The notes under the pieces: generated by a model
The model's input: only the letters and a program-made list of their open reading frames with translations
What the model was told of the DNA's origin: nothing
Databases searched by the model: none
Translations under genes and position numbers: made by a program
In this document: positions 7,418 through 16,500 of the stretch, piece by piece
Numbering within the stretch: the stretch's first letter is position 1
How the letters are laid out: every line of letters begins with the position of its first letter
NCBI GenBank assembly: GCA_963850415.1
Contig: CAWKLE010000004.1
Coordinates: 434,001-498,000, forward strand
Length of the DNA: 64,000 nt
Reading direction: 5' to 3'
From: VAXT01 sp963850415
Lineage (GTDB): Bacteria > Actinomycetota > Thermoleophilia > Gaiellales > Gaiellaceae

Positions 7418-9283
7418 TCAGGACGGGTTGGCGTCGCGGTCGCGCTTGCGGCGCGAGGCAATCGACTGGCGCTTCGTCGCTGAGAGCTCGGCCTTCCGCA
7501 GGCGAATGCTCTTCGGCGTCACCTCGACGCACTCGTCGTCCCGGATGAACTCGAGCGCCTGCTCGAGAGAGAGCGGACGTGGGGGAATGAGCCGGACGAG
7601 CTCGTCCGCAGTGGAGGAGCGCATGTTCGTGAGCTTCTTCTCCTTGGTGGCGTTGACGTCGAGATCCTCGCCCCGGGCGTTCTCTCCGACGACCATGCCC
7701 TCGTAGACCTCCGCGCGCGGGCCGATGAACAGCGACCCACGCTCCTGGAGCGCAGCGATCGCGAACCCGGTCGCGTCGCCTCGCCGATCGGCGACGAGGC
7801 TGCCGGTCGGACGGGTTCGCAGCTCGCCGTGCCACGGTTCCCAGCGCTCGAAGACGTGGTGCATGATCCCGGCCCCGCGCGTCTCAGTGAGGAACTCGGT
7901 CCGGAAGCCGATCAGCCCTCGGGCCGGTACGAGGTACTCCATGCGGGCCCAGCCCGTGCCGTGGTTGACCATCTGCTGCATCCGGCCCTTCCGGAGCGCG
8001 AGCAACTGCGTGACGACGCCGATGTACTCCTCCGGGACGTCGATCGCGACCCGTTCCACAGGCTCGTGCTTCTTCCCGGCGATCACGCGCGTCAGCACCT
8101 CAGGCTTGCCCACGGTGAGCTCGAATCCCTCGCGCCGCATGATCTCCACGAGGACGGCGAGCTGGAGCTCTCCACGCCCCTGTACCTCCCAGACATCGGG
8201 GCTCGTCGTCGGTTGCACGCGCAGCGAGACGTTCCCGACGAGCTCGCGCTCGAGGCGGGCGATCAGCGCGCTGGCCGTCACCTTGTCGCCCTCGGTGCCC
8301 GCGAGCGGCGAGGTGTTGATCCCGAGCGTCATCGCCAGGGACGGCTCGTCCACGGTGCTGACCGGCAGAGGTCGTGGGTCGTCGGCGTCCGCGATCGTCT
8401 CGCCGATCGTGACCTCGGCGAGGCCGGCGAGCGCGACGATCTCGCCGGGGCCGGCTTCCTCGGCGGGGACCCGGTCAAGCGCCTCGGTCACGTAGAGCTC
8501 GGTCACCTGCGCCTTCTCGATCGTCTCGTCGGCGCGGCACCACGCGACCTGCTCGCCCTTGCGGATCGTCCCGTTCAGAACGCGCAGCAGGGCCAGCCTC
8601 CCGACGTAGGGTGACGCATCGAGGTTCGTGACGAGCGCCTGCAGCGGATGATCCGGGTCGTACGAGGGAGGCGGAACGGTTGCGAGCAGGGTCTCGCGGA
8701 GCGGCTCGAGGTCGGAGGCGAGCGCATCTGGCTCGAGGCCGGCCTGGCCCGCACGCGCGTTCGCGTACACGATCGGGAAGTCGATCTGCGTCTCGTCCGC
8801 GTCGAGGTCGAGGAACAGCTCGTAGACCTCGTTCACGACCGCTTCGGGACGGGCGTCCGGCCGGTCGACCTTGTTCACGACGAGGACGACGGGAAGCCGC
8901 GCCTCGAGCGCCTTGCGCAGGACGAACCGCGTCTGGGGCAGGGGACCCTCGCTCGCATCGACCAGTAGGAGCACACCGTCGACCATCGTCAGGCCACGCT
9001 CGACCTCGCCCCCGAAGTCGGCGTGGCCGGGGGTGTCGACGATGTTCACCTTCGTGTCGCCGATCTGAACCGCCGTGTTCTTGGCGAGGATCGTGATGCC
9101 CTTCTCGCGCTCGAGGTCCATCGAGTCCATCACCCGCTCCGCCACGTCCTGATTGGCGCGGAACGAGCCGGATTGCCAGAGCAGGGCGTCGACGAGTGTC
9201 GTCTTGCCGTGATCGACGTGCGCGACGATCGCGACGTTTCTCAGGTCGTCGCGGTGCGCGAGGGATGGAGCGCGGGTAGGCAC
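7418..9283 (-). CDS. bipA: translational GTPase BipA/TypA
   Basis: 621 aa, full length. G1 AHVDHGKTTL, G2/switch region REKGITILAKNTAV, G3 VDTPGHADFGGEVERG, G4 NKVDRPDA; then the EF-Tu domain 2, EF-G III/V-like domains and the BipA-specific C-terminal region ending in NATKEKKLTNMRSSTADE. Ribosome-associated GTPase involved in 50S assembly and stress growth, related to EF-G and LepA. The start is placed at GTG 9283 because a TACTGT box lies exactly 7 nt upstream (leaderless start); GTG 9292 would add three residues. Divergent from greA with 33 nt between the starts. The last residues are Lys/Arg-rich, as expected for rRNA contact. Confidence 0.95.
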   Translation of the reverse strand: MPTRAPSLAHRDDLRNVAIVAHVDHGKTTLVDALLWQSGSFRANQDVAERVMDSMDLEREKGITILAKNTAVQIGDTKVNIVDTPGHADFGGEVERGLTMVDGVLLLVDASEGPLPQTRFVLRKALEARLPVVLVVNKVDRPDARPEAVVNEVYELFLDLDADETQIDFPIVYANARAGQAGLEPDALASDLEPLRETLLATVPPPSYDPDHPLQALVTNLDASPYVGRLALLRVLNGTIRKGEQVAWCRADETIEKAQVTELYVTEALDRVPAEEAGPGEIVALAGLAEVTIGETIADADDPRPLPVSTVDEPSLAMTLGINTSPLAGTEGDKVTASALIARLERELVGNVSLRVQPTTSPDVWEVQGRGELQLAVLVEIMRREGFELTVGKPEVLTRVIAGKKHEPVERVAIDVPEEYIGVVTQLLALRKGRMQQMVNHGTGWARMEYLVPARGLIGFRTEFLTETRGAGIMHHVFERWEPWHGELRTRPTGSLVADRRGDATGFAIAALQERGSLFIGPRAEVYEGMVVGENARGEDLDVNATKEKKLTNMRSSTADELVRLIPPRPLSLEQALEFIRDDECVEVTPKSIRLRKAELSATKRQSIASRRKRDRDANPS

Positions 9284-9290
9284 GCGACTC

Positions 9291-9309
9291 ACAGTAACGG
9301 CGGTACCCT
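9291..9309. promoter_or_regulatory. back-to-back leaderless promoters of bipA and greA
   Basis: Minus strand TACTGT (9296-9291) ends 7 nt before GTG 9283 of bipA; plus strand TACCCT (9304-9309) ends 7 nt before ATG 9317 of greA. Identical spacing on both sides implies transcription starting at the start codon. Each promoter must occupy part of the other, so the two genes probably compete for polymerase. Confidence 0.6.
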
Positions 9310-9316
9310 CCGCGGC

Positions 9317-9790
9317 ATGTCCCGCGACAAGCCCGAACCGATGACGCCCGACCAGAAGCAACGGCTCGAGTCCGAGCTCGCCGAGCTGGAGGGACCGCGC
9401 CGCAAGGAGGTCGTTCAGGCGATTGCTACGGCCAGGGGTTTCGGCGACCTGTCCGAGAACTTCGAGTACCACGCGGCGAAGAACGACCAGGGTCTGCTGG
9501 AGGCCCGGATCAGGACGATCCGCGATCGCCTCGACCGCGCGGTCGTCGTCGACCACGCGTCGTCGGCAAGCGGCGAGGTCGGGATCGGGTCGACGGTCGA
9601 GGTCGAGGACGAGAACGGCGAACGGATGACCGTCGAGATCTCCAGCGTCGGAGGCGTCTCGCCCGACTCCCCACTCGGCGGCGCCCTCCTTGGGGCAAGC
9701 CCTGGTGACGTCGTCGAAGTTGATGCGCCGCGGGGCTCCTGGCGGGCGCGCGTCATCGCGATCTCGGACCCGGGAGGCCCCCGGCTCTAG
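9317..9790 (+). CDS. greA: transcript cleavage factor GreA
   Basis: 157 aa, normal length. N-terminal coiled coil with the conserved tip region GFGDLSENFEYHAAKNDQG (the two acidic residues D and E that enter the polymerase channel), then LLEARIRTIRDRL; C-terminal FKBP-like globular domain with IGSTVEVEDENGE and SPLGGALLGASPGDVVEV. Stimulates RNA cleavage in backtracked RNA polymerase. ATG 9317 is right for the family N-terminus and sits 7 nt after a -10-like box. Its TAG stop shares the CTAG at 9787-9790 with the stop of the convergent secreted-protein gene. Confidence 0.95.
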   Translation: MSRDKPEPMTPDQKQRLESELAELEGPRRKEVVQAIATARGFGDLSENFEYHAAKNDQGLLEARIRTIRDRLDRAVVVDHASSASGEVGIGSTVEVEDENGERMTVEISSVGGVSPDSPLGGALLGASPGDVVEVDAPRGSWRARVIAISDPGGPRL

Positions 9791-10917
9791 CGCTTCAGAC
9801 GGAACAAACCGGTTACCGCGTAGGCCGGCGAGCCGTTGGCGGGAACCGCGATGCGACACGTTGGTTTCTTCCCGTGGCAGTCGCCGCCCCATCGAGCGAA
9901 GTACGTTCCTCGTCGGCGGACCGCATGGAAGACGTACGTCTGTCCGAGGTACGAGAAGTCCCGGCAACGTCGACGCGGATTCGGCGCTCGCCCACAAGAG
10001 ACCCTCGGTAGGGACATGACGAGCCCCTTGCCCGAGACGGTCACGTCTAGGTAGGCGACATTCGGCGGCGGCGGCGGAACCGCGGGCTGCGAGAACGGAA
10101 CGGGCGGCGGCGGGAGCGTCGCAGCGGCGACATTCGTCGCGGAATCGACGACCAGTCGGCAGCGCAGCACGAATCCCGAGCATCCGTCGGCCCACTCGGA
10201 TCCGGAGTTCATCATCAGCGTGACCAGCGTCCCCGACTGAAACGAGGTGCTGCACGCTGGGGGGCAGTCGATGCCGCTGGGCTGACTCGTCACATGGACG
10301 GATGGCCCATACAGCGTGACCGTGAGCGGCTGTTCTCCGGGGCTCGGGGATGCGTGCCCGAAGGCTGCTGCAGTCTCAACCGCGTTCAGGACCGGCAACG
10401 TGCATGGACCGGTGCCGGCACCCGCGCATGGCCCATCCCACCCGGCGAAACGCCCGCCGACCGCTGCCTCTGGGGTCAAAGTGACCGTCGTGCCGTATGG
10501 AACGGATGTGCCGCATGAGCTGTTTGGTCCCCCGCAGCTGAAGTCCGAGCTCACGATCCGCCCAGGCCCTCCTACAGACAGCATGAGCGGCGTCGGCTCC
10601 CCAACGAACGACGCGATCGCCTGTTGCTTCCGATCGAGCGCGACCTCGCAGATGGCCGCAGTTCCGATGCAGTCGCCCTCCCACTTCACGAACTCGAATC
10701 CTTCGCGAGCCGATGCGGTCAGACGCCTGACACTGCCTTTCCGGTACGAGGCCACGCATCGAGTCCCGCAGTCGATTCGACCATCGCTGCTGGTGATCTG
10801 CCCACCACCGACGACGTGCACGCTGAGCACTCGTCCAGCCTCCGGGCCTGCCGCCGCTCCAGAGACCGTCCAGAGCGTCAGCGCGACGCAGATAGCTGCA
10901 AGCAACGTGCGTGGCAT
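9787..10917 (-). CDS. secreted protein with Cys-rich InlB-like beta repeats
   Basis: 376 aa. Signal peptide MPRTLLAAICVALTLW then Ala-rich cleavage region. Then at least four repeats of about 80 residues with the pattern GxIxSxxxxCGxxC-xYxxGtxVtLtA-xxxFxxWxGdC-xxxxC, e.g. GRIDCGTRCVASYRKGS and GFEFVKWEGDC, resembling the 'Flg_new'/InlB B-repeat style surface modules; a proline hinge (PPPPP) separates the last repeat. Paired cysteines suggest disulfides outside the cell. Probably a surface or matrix protein; no enzymatic motif. Stop codon overlaps that of greA (CTAG). Confidence 0.65.
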   Translation of the reverse strand: MPRTLLAAICVALTLWTVSGAAAGPEAGRVLSVHVVGGGQITSSDGRIDCGTRCVASYRKGSVRRLTASAREGFEFVKWEGDCIGTAAICEVALDRKQQAIASFVGEPTPLMLSVGGPGRIVSSDFSCGGPNSSCGTSVPYGTTVTLTPEAAVGGRFAGWDGPCAGAGTGPCTLPVLNAVETAAAFGHASPSPGEQPLTVTLYGPSVHVTSQPSGIDCPPACSTSFQSGTLVTLMMNSGSEWADGCSGFVLRCRLVVDSATNVAAATLPPPPVPFSQPAVPPPPPNVAYLDVTVSGKGLVMSLPRVSCGRAPNPRRRCRDFSYLGQTYVFHAVRRRGTYFARWGGDCHGKKPTCRIAVPANGSPAYAVTGLFRLKR

Positions 10918-11073
10918 CGCAACGACGCAGTCGAGTTTCGATCGACGCCGTACTCTCTGTCAACCAACCCGGTTGTGGCGCCGAGCTACGGCCTCCTGCC
11001 CCGGACGCCACGGCGGCCGCGTCATCCCATCGGGACGATGTCCTGATGCGCTCTACACGACGAGACTGTCCGC

Positions 11074-11679
11074 ATGACTATTGCGCCCACGCGTCGGATC
11101 TTCGGCTGCGGAGTCGTGACCCTCGCGCTGGTTGCGGCATTTTCGGGCTGCGGGGGATCCGGCGGCGGGTCCGGATCGGGCGCGGGCGGGACGACGTCCG
11201 GCGTCACCACGACGACGACCGGAAGCGCCACGGCGCTCGACGGCTGGGCGACGGGTCTCTGTCAGGCCATCGCGTCGTGGCAATCAACCGTCAAGACGAC
11301 GAGCGCGAAGATCGACAATTCGCAGGCCGACTTCAACACCGCCTCGCAAGCGATCAGCTCCGCGAACCAGGCGCTCACCGGAAGCCTGGGCGGGCTCGGC
11401 ACTCCGCCGGCACCGGCTTCGACCGATGCGACGAATGCAATCGACGAGCTCTCGACCAACTTGCAGAACGAGAGCGCTGAGATCAAGCAGGCGCTCAACG
11501 GAAATTTCTCGACGCAGAGTCAGATCGCGACGGCATCGGCGAAGGTGCGCGCCTCGATTTCGAAGATGAACGGGTCGATCTCCAAGACCGTGGCCGACCT
11601 GAAGGCCCTTCCCGACAAGGAAGGCTGGAAGAAGTCCTTCCAAGAGGTCCCGGCGTGCAAGATCGTCGCCAACAGCTAG
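11074..11679 (+). CDS. predicted lipoprotein with coiled-coil domain
   Basis: 201 aa. N-terminal signal with lipobox LVAAFSGC (Cys about residue 26), then a Gly/Ser/Thr-rich linker, then about 140 residues of alternating helical sequence (ASWQSTVKTTSAKIDNSQAD, NAIDELSTNLQNESAEIKQA) likely to form a helical hairpin, and a conserved-looking end EVPACKIVANS. The single pair of cysteines in the mature domain (GLCQAIASW and PACKIV) could form a disulfide. Function unknown; lipid-anchored on the outer face of the membrane. Lies alone between divergent and tandem genes, upstream of rlmN. Confidence 0.7.
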   Translation: MTIAPTRRIFGCGVVTLALVAAFSGCGGSGGGSGSGAGGTTSGVTTTTTGSATALDGWATGLCQAIASWQSTVKTTSAKIDNSQADFNTASQAISSANQALTGSLGGLGTPPAPASTDATNAIDELSTNLQNESAEIKQALNGNFSTQSQIATASAKVRASISKMNGSISKTVADLKALPDKEGWKKSFQEVPACKIVANS

Positions 11680-11721
11680 GCGCCTAGTCCAGCGTTTCGG
11701 CGTCGTTCGACTACGCCGAGC

Positions 11722-11727
11722 TACGGT
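11722..11727 (+). promoter_or_regulatory. -10 box for leaderless rlmN
   Basis: TACGGT ends 6 nt before GTG 11734, with no ribosome site between; same spacing as the 2604 promoter. Confidence 0.5.
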
Positions 11728-11733
11728 AGGCGC

Positions 11734-12738
11734 GTGGACGCCATCCTTCTCGACAACGTCCTGCAAGAGCAGGGAGAGCCCGCCTACCGCGCGCGGCAGG
11801 TCTGGGAATGGACCGCCCGCGGGGCGGAGTCCTACGACGCGATGACGACGCTTTCGAAGCCGCTCCGGGCCACGCTCGCGGAGACGGTGCCGTTCTCCAC
11901 GCTCGAGCTCGTCGCCAAACGGGAGTCCAAGGACGGCACCGTGAAGGCGCTCTTCAGGACGGCCGACGGTCACCCCGTCGAGGCCGTCCTCATGCGCTAC
12001 CGCGACGGGCGCCGGTCGCTGTGCCTCTCCTCGCAGTCGGGCTGTCCCCTGACGTGCACCTTCTGCGCGACGGGCGCGATGCGCTTCGGGCGCAACCTGA
12101 CCGAGTCGGAGATCCTCGACCAGGCGCTGCACTTCCGGCGCCGCGAGCCCGTCAACCACGCCGTGTACATGGGCATGGGCGAGCCGTTTCTCAACTTCGA
12201 CGCCGTCCTCGCCTCGGCGCGCCGGCTGCCCGACCTCGGAATCACACATCGGCGAACGACCATCTCGACAGTCGGCTGGATGCCCGGCCTCCGCCGCTTC
12301 GTCGACGAGGTGAAGGAGCCGATCAGGCTCGCTCTCTCGATCCACGCCGCCGACCCGGCGAAGCGATCGCAGCTGATGCCGGTGAACGACCGCTATTCGC
12401 TCGCGGAGGTGCTCGCCGAGTGCCGCCGGTACGCGGAGCTGCGCCGACGAAGGGTTTTCGTTGAGTACGTGCTCCTGGCCGGCGTCAACGACTCGCCCGC
12501 GGACGCCCGGCTCCTCGCCGAGCTCCTCGGCCGGGAGACATACAAGGTCAACCTCATTCCCTACAACCCGACCGGCCGCTACGACGGCTCGACTCGGACG
12601 GTGATCGCGGCGTTCAAGACCGAGCTCGACCGCGCGCGCGTCCCGGCCACGGTGCGGCTCACGCGTGGGCGCGACATCGATGCAGCGTGCGGCCAGCTTG
12701 CGGTTGCCGGCGGTGAGAAGACTCTCCCTGTGACTTGA
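11734..12738 (+). CDS. rlmN: 23S rRNA (adenine-2503-C2) methyltransferase RlmN
   Basis: 334 aa radical-SAM enzyme. The 4Fe-4S/SAM motif CPLTCTFCATG (CxxxCxxC), the following YMGMGEPFLNFDAV, and the late Cys in DIDAACGQL (resolving/acceptor cysteine) are all present, as is the N-terminal helical region YRARQVWEWTARG that binds RNA. It methylates C2 of A2503 in 23S rRNA and of A37 in some tRNAs. Start GTG 11734 matches the short N-terminus usual for this family and a TACGGT box 6 nt upstream. Followed by a strong hairpin shared with the convergent gene. Confidence 0.95.
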   Translation: MDAILLDNVLQEQGEPAYRARQVWEWTARGAESYDAMTTLSKPLRATLAETVPFSTLELVAKRESKDGTVKALFRTADGHPVEAVLMRYRDGRRSLCLSSQSGCPLTCTFCATGAMRFGRNLTESEILDQALHFRRREPVNHAVYMGMGEPFLNFDAVLASARRLPDLGITHRRTTISTVGWMPGLRRFVDEVKEPIRLALSIHAADPAKRSQLMPVNDRYSLAEVLAECRRYAELRRRRVFVEYVLLAGVNDSPADARLLAELLGRETYKVNLIPYNPTGRYDGSTRTVIAAFKTELDRARVPATVRLTRGRDIDAACGQLAVAGGEKTLPVT

Positions 12739-12741
12739 AAG

Positions 12742-12785
12742 AAGCGCTGCGGGGCGGGCGGCTGGAGCGACCCGCCCCTGCGCTT
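12742..12785. terminator. bidirectional terminator hairpin after rlmN
   Basis: AAGCGC-tgc-GGGGCGGG pairs with CCCGCCCC-t-GCGCTT across a 12-nt loop; it lies between the convergent stops at 12738 and 12803. Confidence 0.6.
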
Positions 12786-12802
12786 GTCCTCAGCGAGACT
12801 CG

Positions 12803-13270
12803 CTAGTCGTCCTGACGGAATCTGTACGTCCCGTCCCAGGCCCAGTCGTACCCGCTCAGATACGAGACATCGACGCGAGCATGGATGCCGTCGAGCGTCC
12901 CTGTCCCACCGGAGAGCGTGCACTGCCCGACGCCGGTCTGAAAATCGAGCGCGCAGTGACCGGTAGCGGTGTTCCCCGACCCGACGTAGACGATGATGTC
13001 GCTGTCCAGCGAGGTCGGACCAGCAGCCTGTGCGTAGAAGATCTTGCTGCCGACCGTGATCGCGGGGACATTCGACGACATGACCGTGCAGTAGCCCCCG
13101 ATCTGGCCCTGGTACTGGTCGGGGGGACATGTCTTCGTCAGATGGAACGGTCGGGCTCGATGGTTGGCCCGCGCTCCCGACTGAGCGGAAGCTGTGACCG
13201 CGAGGACCGAGGCAGCCACCACGAGGAGCGAGGCGGCGACCACGAGAACGCGTGTCGAGGCTCTGTTCAT
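12803..13270 (-). CDS. secreted AOC/dirigent-like barrel protein
   Basis: 155 aa; ribosome site AAGGAAGGAG ahead of ATG 13270. Signal peptide (hydrophobic VLVVAASLLVVAASVLA, then SAQSGA). The mature part has ITVGSKIFYAQAA, ALDFQTGVGQCTLSGGTGTL and a C-terminal WDGTYRFRQDD; the G-G-T-G-x-L-x-G-x-x-A ... W-x-G-x-Y pattern resembles the allene-oxide-cyclase/dirigent barrel found in bacterial secreted proteins. No enzymatic role can be assigned. It follows the small LuxR-type gene by 34 nt on the same strand and is probably co-transcribed or controlled by it. Confidence 0.55.
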   Translation of the reverse strand: MNRASTRVLVVAASLLVVAASVLAVTASAQSGARANHRARPFHLTKTCPPDQYQGQIGGYCTVMSSNVPAITVGSKIFYAQAAGPTSLDSDIIVYVGSGNTATGHCALDFQTGVGQCTLSGGTGTLDGIHARVDVSYLSGYDWAWDGTYRFRQDD

Positions 13271-13304
13271 CTTGAACTCCTTCCTTGGGTCGTAGCCCGA
13301 GGTG

Positions 13305-13496
13305 TCACTGCTTCACTGCTCGGACTCGCTTGTGGAGGGCCGACGCCTGTTCGAGCTTTCGGCCTGCCCGCTCGAGGTGCCAGCTGACGGTTCGTTCGTC
13401 CAGGCCGACGACCTCGGCGATCTCTGTCTTGCTCCGGCCTTCCGCCAGGAGCAGGACGATCCGCTCTTCGGTGAGCGAGAGCTCGGGAACCGGCAC
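13305..13496 (-). CDS. stand-alone LuxR-type helix-turn-helix protein
   Basis: 63 aa, essentially a bare GerE/LuxR DNA-binding domain: LSLTEERIVLLLAEGRSKTE followed by IAEVVGLDERTVSWHLERAG (scaffold and recognition helices). There is no receiver or ligand domain. GTG 13496 has GGAGGG immediately upstream. Located just upstream of the secreted barrel protein and divergent from the SARP regulator (99 nt between starts), so it may control either. Short single-domain LuxR proteins are common in actinobacteria; target unknown. Confidence 0.75.
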   Translation of the reverse strand: MPVPELSLTEERIVLLLAEGRSKTEIAEVVGLDERTVSWHLERAGRKLEQASALHKRVRAVKQ

Positions 13497-13580
13497 AACC
13501 CTCCCTTCCGATCGCTTACCGGGCGAGTGTGTCCGGGGCCGCTAACGCGAGGCTTACGCGGGGCTCGACTGCCTGCGTGA

Positions 13581-13586
13581 GACAAT
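13581..13586 (+). promoter_or_regulatory. possible -10 box of the SARP regulator
   Basis: GACAAT ends 9 nt before GTG 13596. The surrounding GACAATTGGC closely resembles GATAATTGAC at the same distance from the histidine kinase start (41725, minus strand). Confidence 0.4.
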
Positions 13587-13595
13587 TGGCACGAA

Positions 13596-16500
13596 GTGGA
13601 GTTCCGGCTGCTGGGCAGGTTCGAGGTGGAGGCCGACGGCGTCGATCTGACCCCGCCTCGTCGGCAGCACCGCGCGCTGCTCGCTCTCCTGCTGCTGCAC
13701 GCCGGCGAGGTCGTCGCCACGGACGATTGCGTCGACGCGCTCTGGGGGGAGCGCCCGCCGGAAACCGCACAGACGGCGCTCCACGGCCATGTCTCAGCGT
13801 TGAGGAAGCGGCTCGGCCCCGAGCGGATCGAGACGCACGGTCCCGGCTACCGCCTGCGGCTCGCGGCCGACGACGAGGTGGACATCCGTCGCTTCGAGCG
13901 CCTCGCAGGAGAGGCGCCTGCAAAGGGCCGGGTCGACCGGTCGGAACAACTCGGAAAGGCGCTCGCTCTGTTCCGTGGCGAGCCGCTGGCCGAGTTCCGC
14001 TACGACGCGTTCGCCAGCCAGGAGGCGGCCCGGCTCGACGAGCTTCGTCTGGCGGTGATCGAAGAGCGGATCCAAACCGAGCTCGAGCTCGGGCGCCAGG
14101 ACGAGGTCGTGCTCGAGCTGGAGCGGCTCATCGCGGAACATCCGCTTCGCGAAGGCCTTCGCGCACAGCTGATGCTCGCGCTCTACCGCGCGGGACGGCA
14201 GGTGGATGCGCTGGAGACCTTCCAGGAGGCGCGGTGCGTGCTCCGCGACGAGCTCGGCCTCGACCCCAGTCCCGCGCTGCAGCGGCTCGAACGCCAGATC
14301 CTCAACCAGGACCCCGAGCTCGCAGCCCCCGATGCGTTCGCACCTGCGCGCCATCCGGCGCCGCCGACCAAGCCGTCCGGAATCGTCACCTTCTTGTCGA
14401 CGGACGCTGAGCGCTCCACCCGCGAGCTCGTGCGAACGGTCGTCGGTCAGCACGGCGGCTTCGACGTGCCGACCGACGGCAGGTCCGTGCTCGTCGCCTT
14501 TGCCCGCGCGCGGGACGCAGTGGCTGCCGCGGTCGGTGTTCAGCGGGCGACGAGAAGCCTTGCGCGCCTCGGGGTCGGCATCAGCTCGGCCGAAGCGGTC
14601 GCCACGGACGAGGGGTACACGGCGTTGGGCGTCCGGGGTGCGGAGTGCATCCGAAGAGCCGCGCATCCGGGCCAGATCCTCCTCTCGCAGACGACGCGCG
14701 ACCTCCTCCGCGAAACGCCCCTGGACACGACCGAGGTGCTCGACCTGGGCCAGCACCGTCTGACGGACCTCACGGCGGCCCAGCGGTTGTTCCAGCTCGT
14801 CGTGCCGGACCTGGAAGTCGAGTTCCCACCTCCGCGCAGTCTCGAGACCCGCCCGACGAACCTGCCGCTCCAACCGACCCCTCTGATCGGCCGCGAATGC
14901 GAGATCCGGGAAGTGGCGGAGCTCCTCCGCCGACCGGACGCGCGGATCGTCACTCTCACGGGGACCGGCGGCACGGGCAAGACGCGGCTGGCCGCACAGG
15001 TTGCGGCCGAGCTCCTCGACGACTTCCCCGATGGAGTCTTCTTCGTCAACCTGGCGCCGCTCGCGAATCCCGGCCTCGTCCTGCCGACCGTTGCTCGTAC
15101 CCTCGGCATCCCCGACACCGGTGGTGACGCCGGCGACGCTCTTGCCCGCCATCTGCGCGACCGGCGGTTGCTGCTCCTGCTCGACAACTTCGAACATGTG
15201 CTCGAAGTCGCACCTGCGATGGTCGCCGCGACGACGTCGGCCGTGAAGCTCCTCGTCACGAGCCGCACCCCACTCCATCTGGCGACGGAGCGCGTCTACC
15301 CGCTGTCACCGCTCCAGACGCCAGACGCGACCGACGACGTCGAGCGCCTCCTCCAGTGCGAGTCCGTCGCACTGTTCGTGTCGCGCGCCCGATCGGCCCG
15401 GTCGGAGTTCGCCGTCACCGCAGGGAACGCACGACCCGTTGCCGAGATCTGCACGGCCCTCGCAGGCCTGCCGCTGGCAATCGAGCTCGCCGCCACGCGG
15501 GTCGGCGTTCTCCCGCCGGCGGCTCTGCTGGAGCGGCTCGGCCGGCCTCTGAACCTGCTCAGAGGCGGCGCGCCCGACGCACCGGAGCGACAGCGCACCA
15601 TCCGGGCGACAATCGAGTGGAGCTACGAGCTGCTCGAGCCGCACGACCAGAACCTGTTCCTGCGGCTCGCGATGTTTGCAGGCGGCTGCACGCTCGAGGC
15701 GGCGGAAAGCGTTTGCGGGGACGGCCTCGACGTCGTCGACGGGCTCGCGTCCCTGACCGACTGCGGGCTGATCCGCGTCGAAGGAACGGACGAAGCACCG
15801 AGGTTCGCGATGCTGGAGACGATTCGCGAGTACGCGGCCGAGCGGCTCGAGGAGTCGGGCGAGGTCGAAGAGCTGCGGCGGCGCCACGCCGACCACTTCC
15901 TGGGGCTCGCGGAGGAAGCGGAGCCGAACCTGCGCGGGAGCCCCGGAGACTGGCTCGACCGCCTGGAGCGCGAGCACGACAACTTCCGAGCCGCTCTCGA
16001 CAGGCTCGAGGAGTCGGGCGCCGCCGAGACTGCTCTCCGGTTGGCAGCCGCACTGTGGCGGTTCTGGTACCTGAAGGGCCACCTCGCAGAAGGCCGCCAG
16101 CGTCTGGAGTGCGTCTTGCTCACGGACGGCCGTCCGACGACGGCCCGAGCGAAGGCACTCAACGGAGCAGCCGTGATGGCGGTCAACACCGGGGACGCCG
16201 CGGCGGCGAGGGTTCGGGCGGGCGAGGCGCTGGCGCTTCATCGCGAGCTCGGAGACGCATGGGGAGCGGCTTACTCCGTCTTCATGCTCGGCGCGGCCGA
16301 GGACGATGCGGCTACGGCGCAGCAGCTCTACGAGGAGAGCGTACGAGTGTTCCGTGAGCACGGCGACGAGCACTCCGCTCTGCTGGCCAGCCGCAACCTC
16401 GCGGCGATCTATGCCGACCTCGGCGACGGCGTGCGAGCTCGAGCGCTCTACGAGGACAACCTCCACCGAGCGCGGGCAACGCACAACGACCGCCTCGAGG

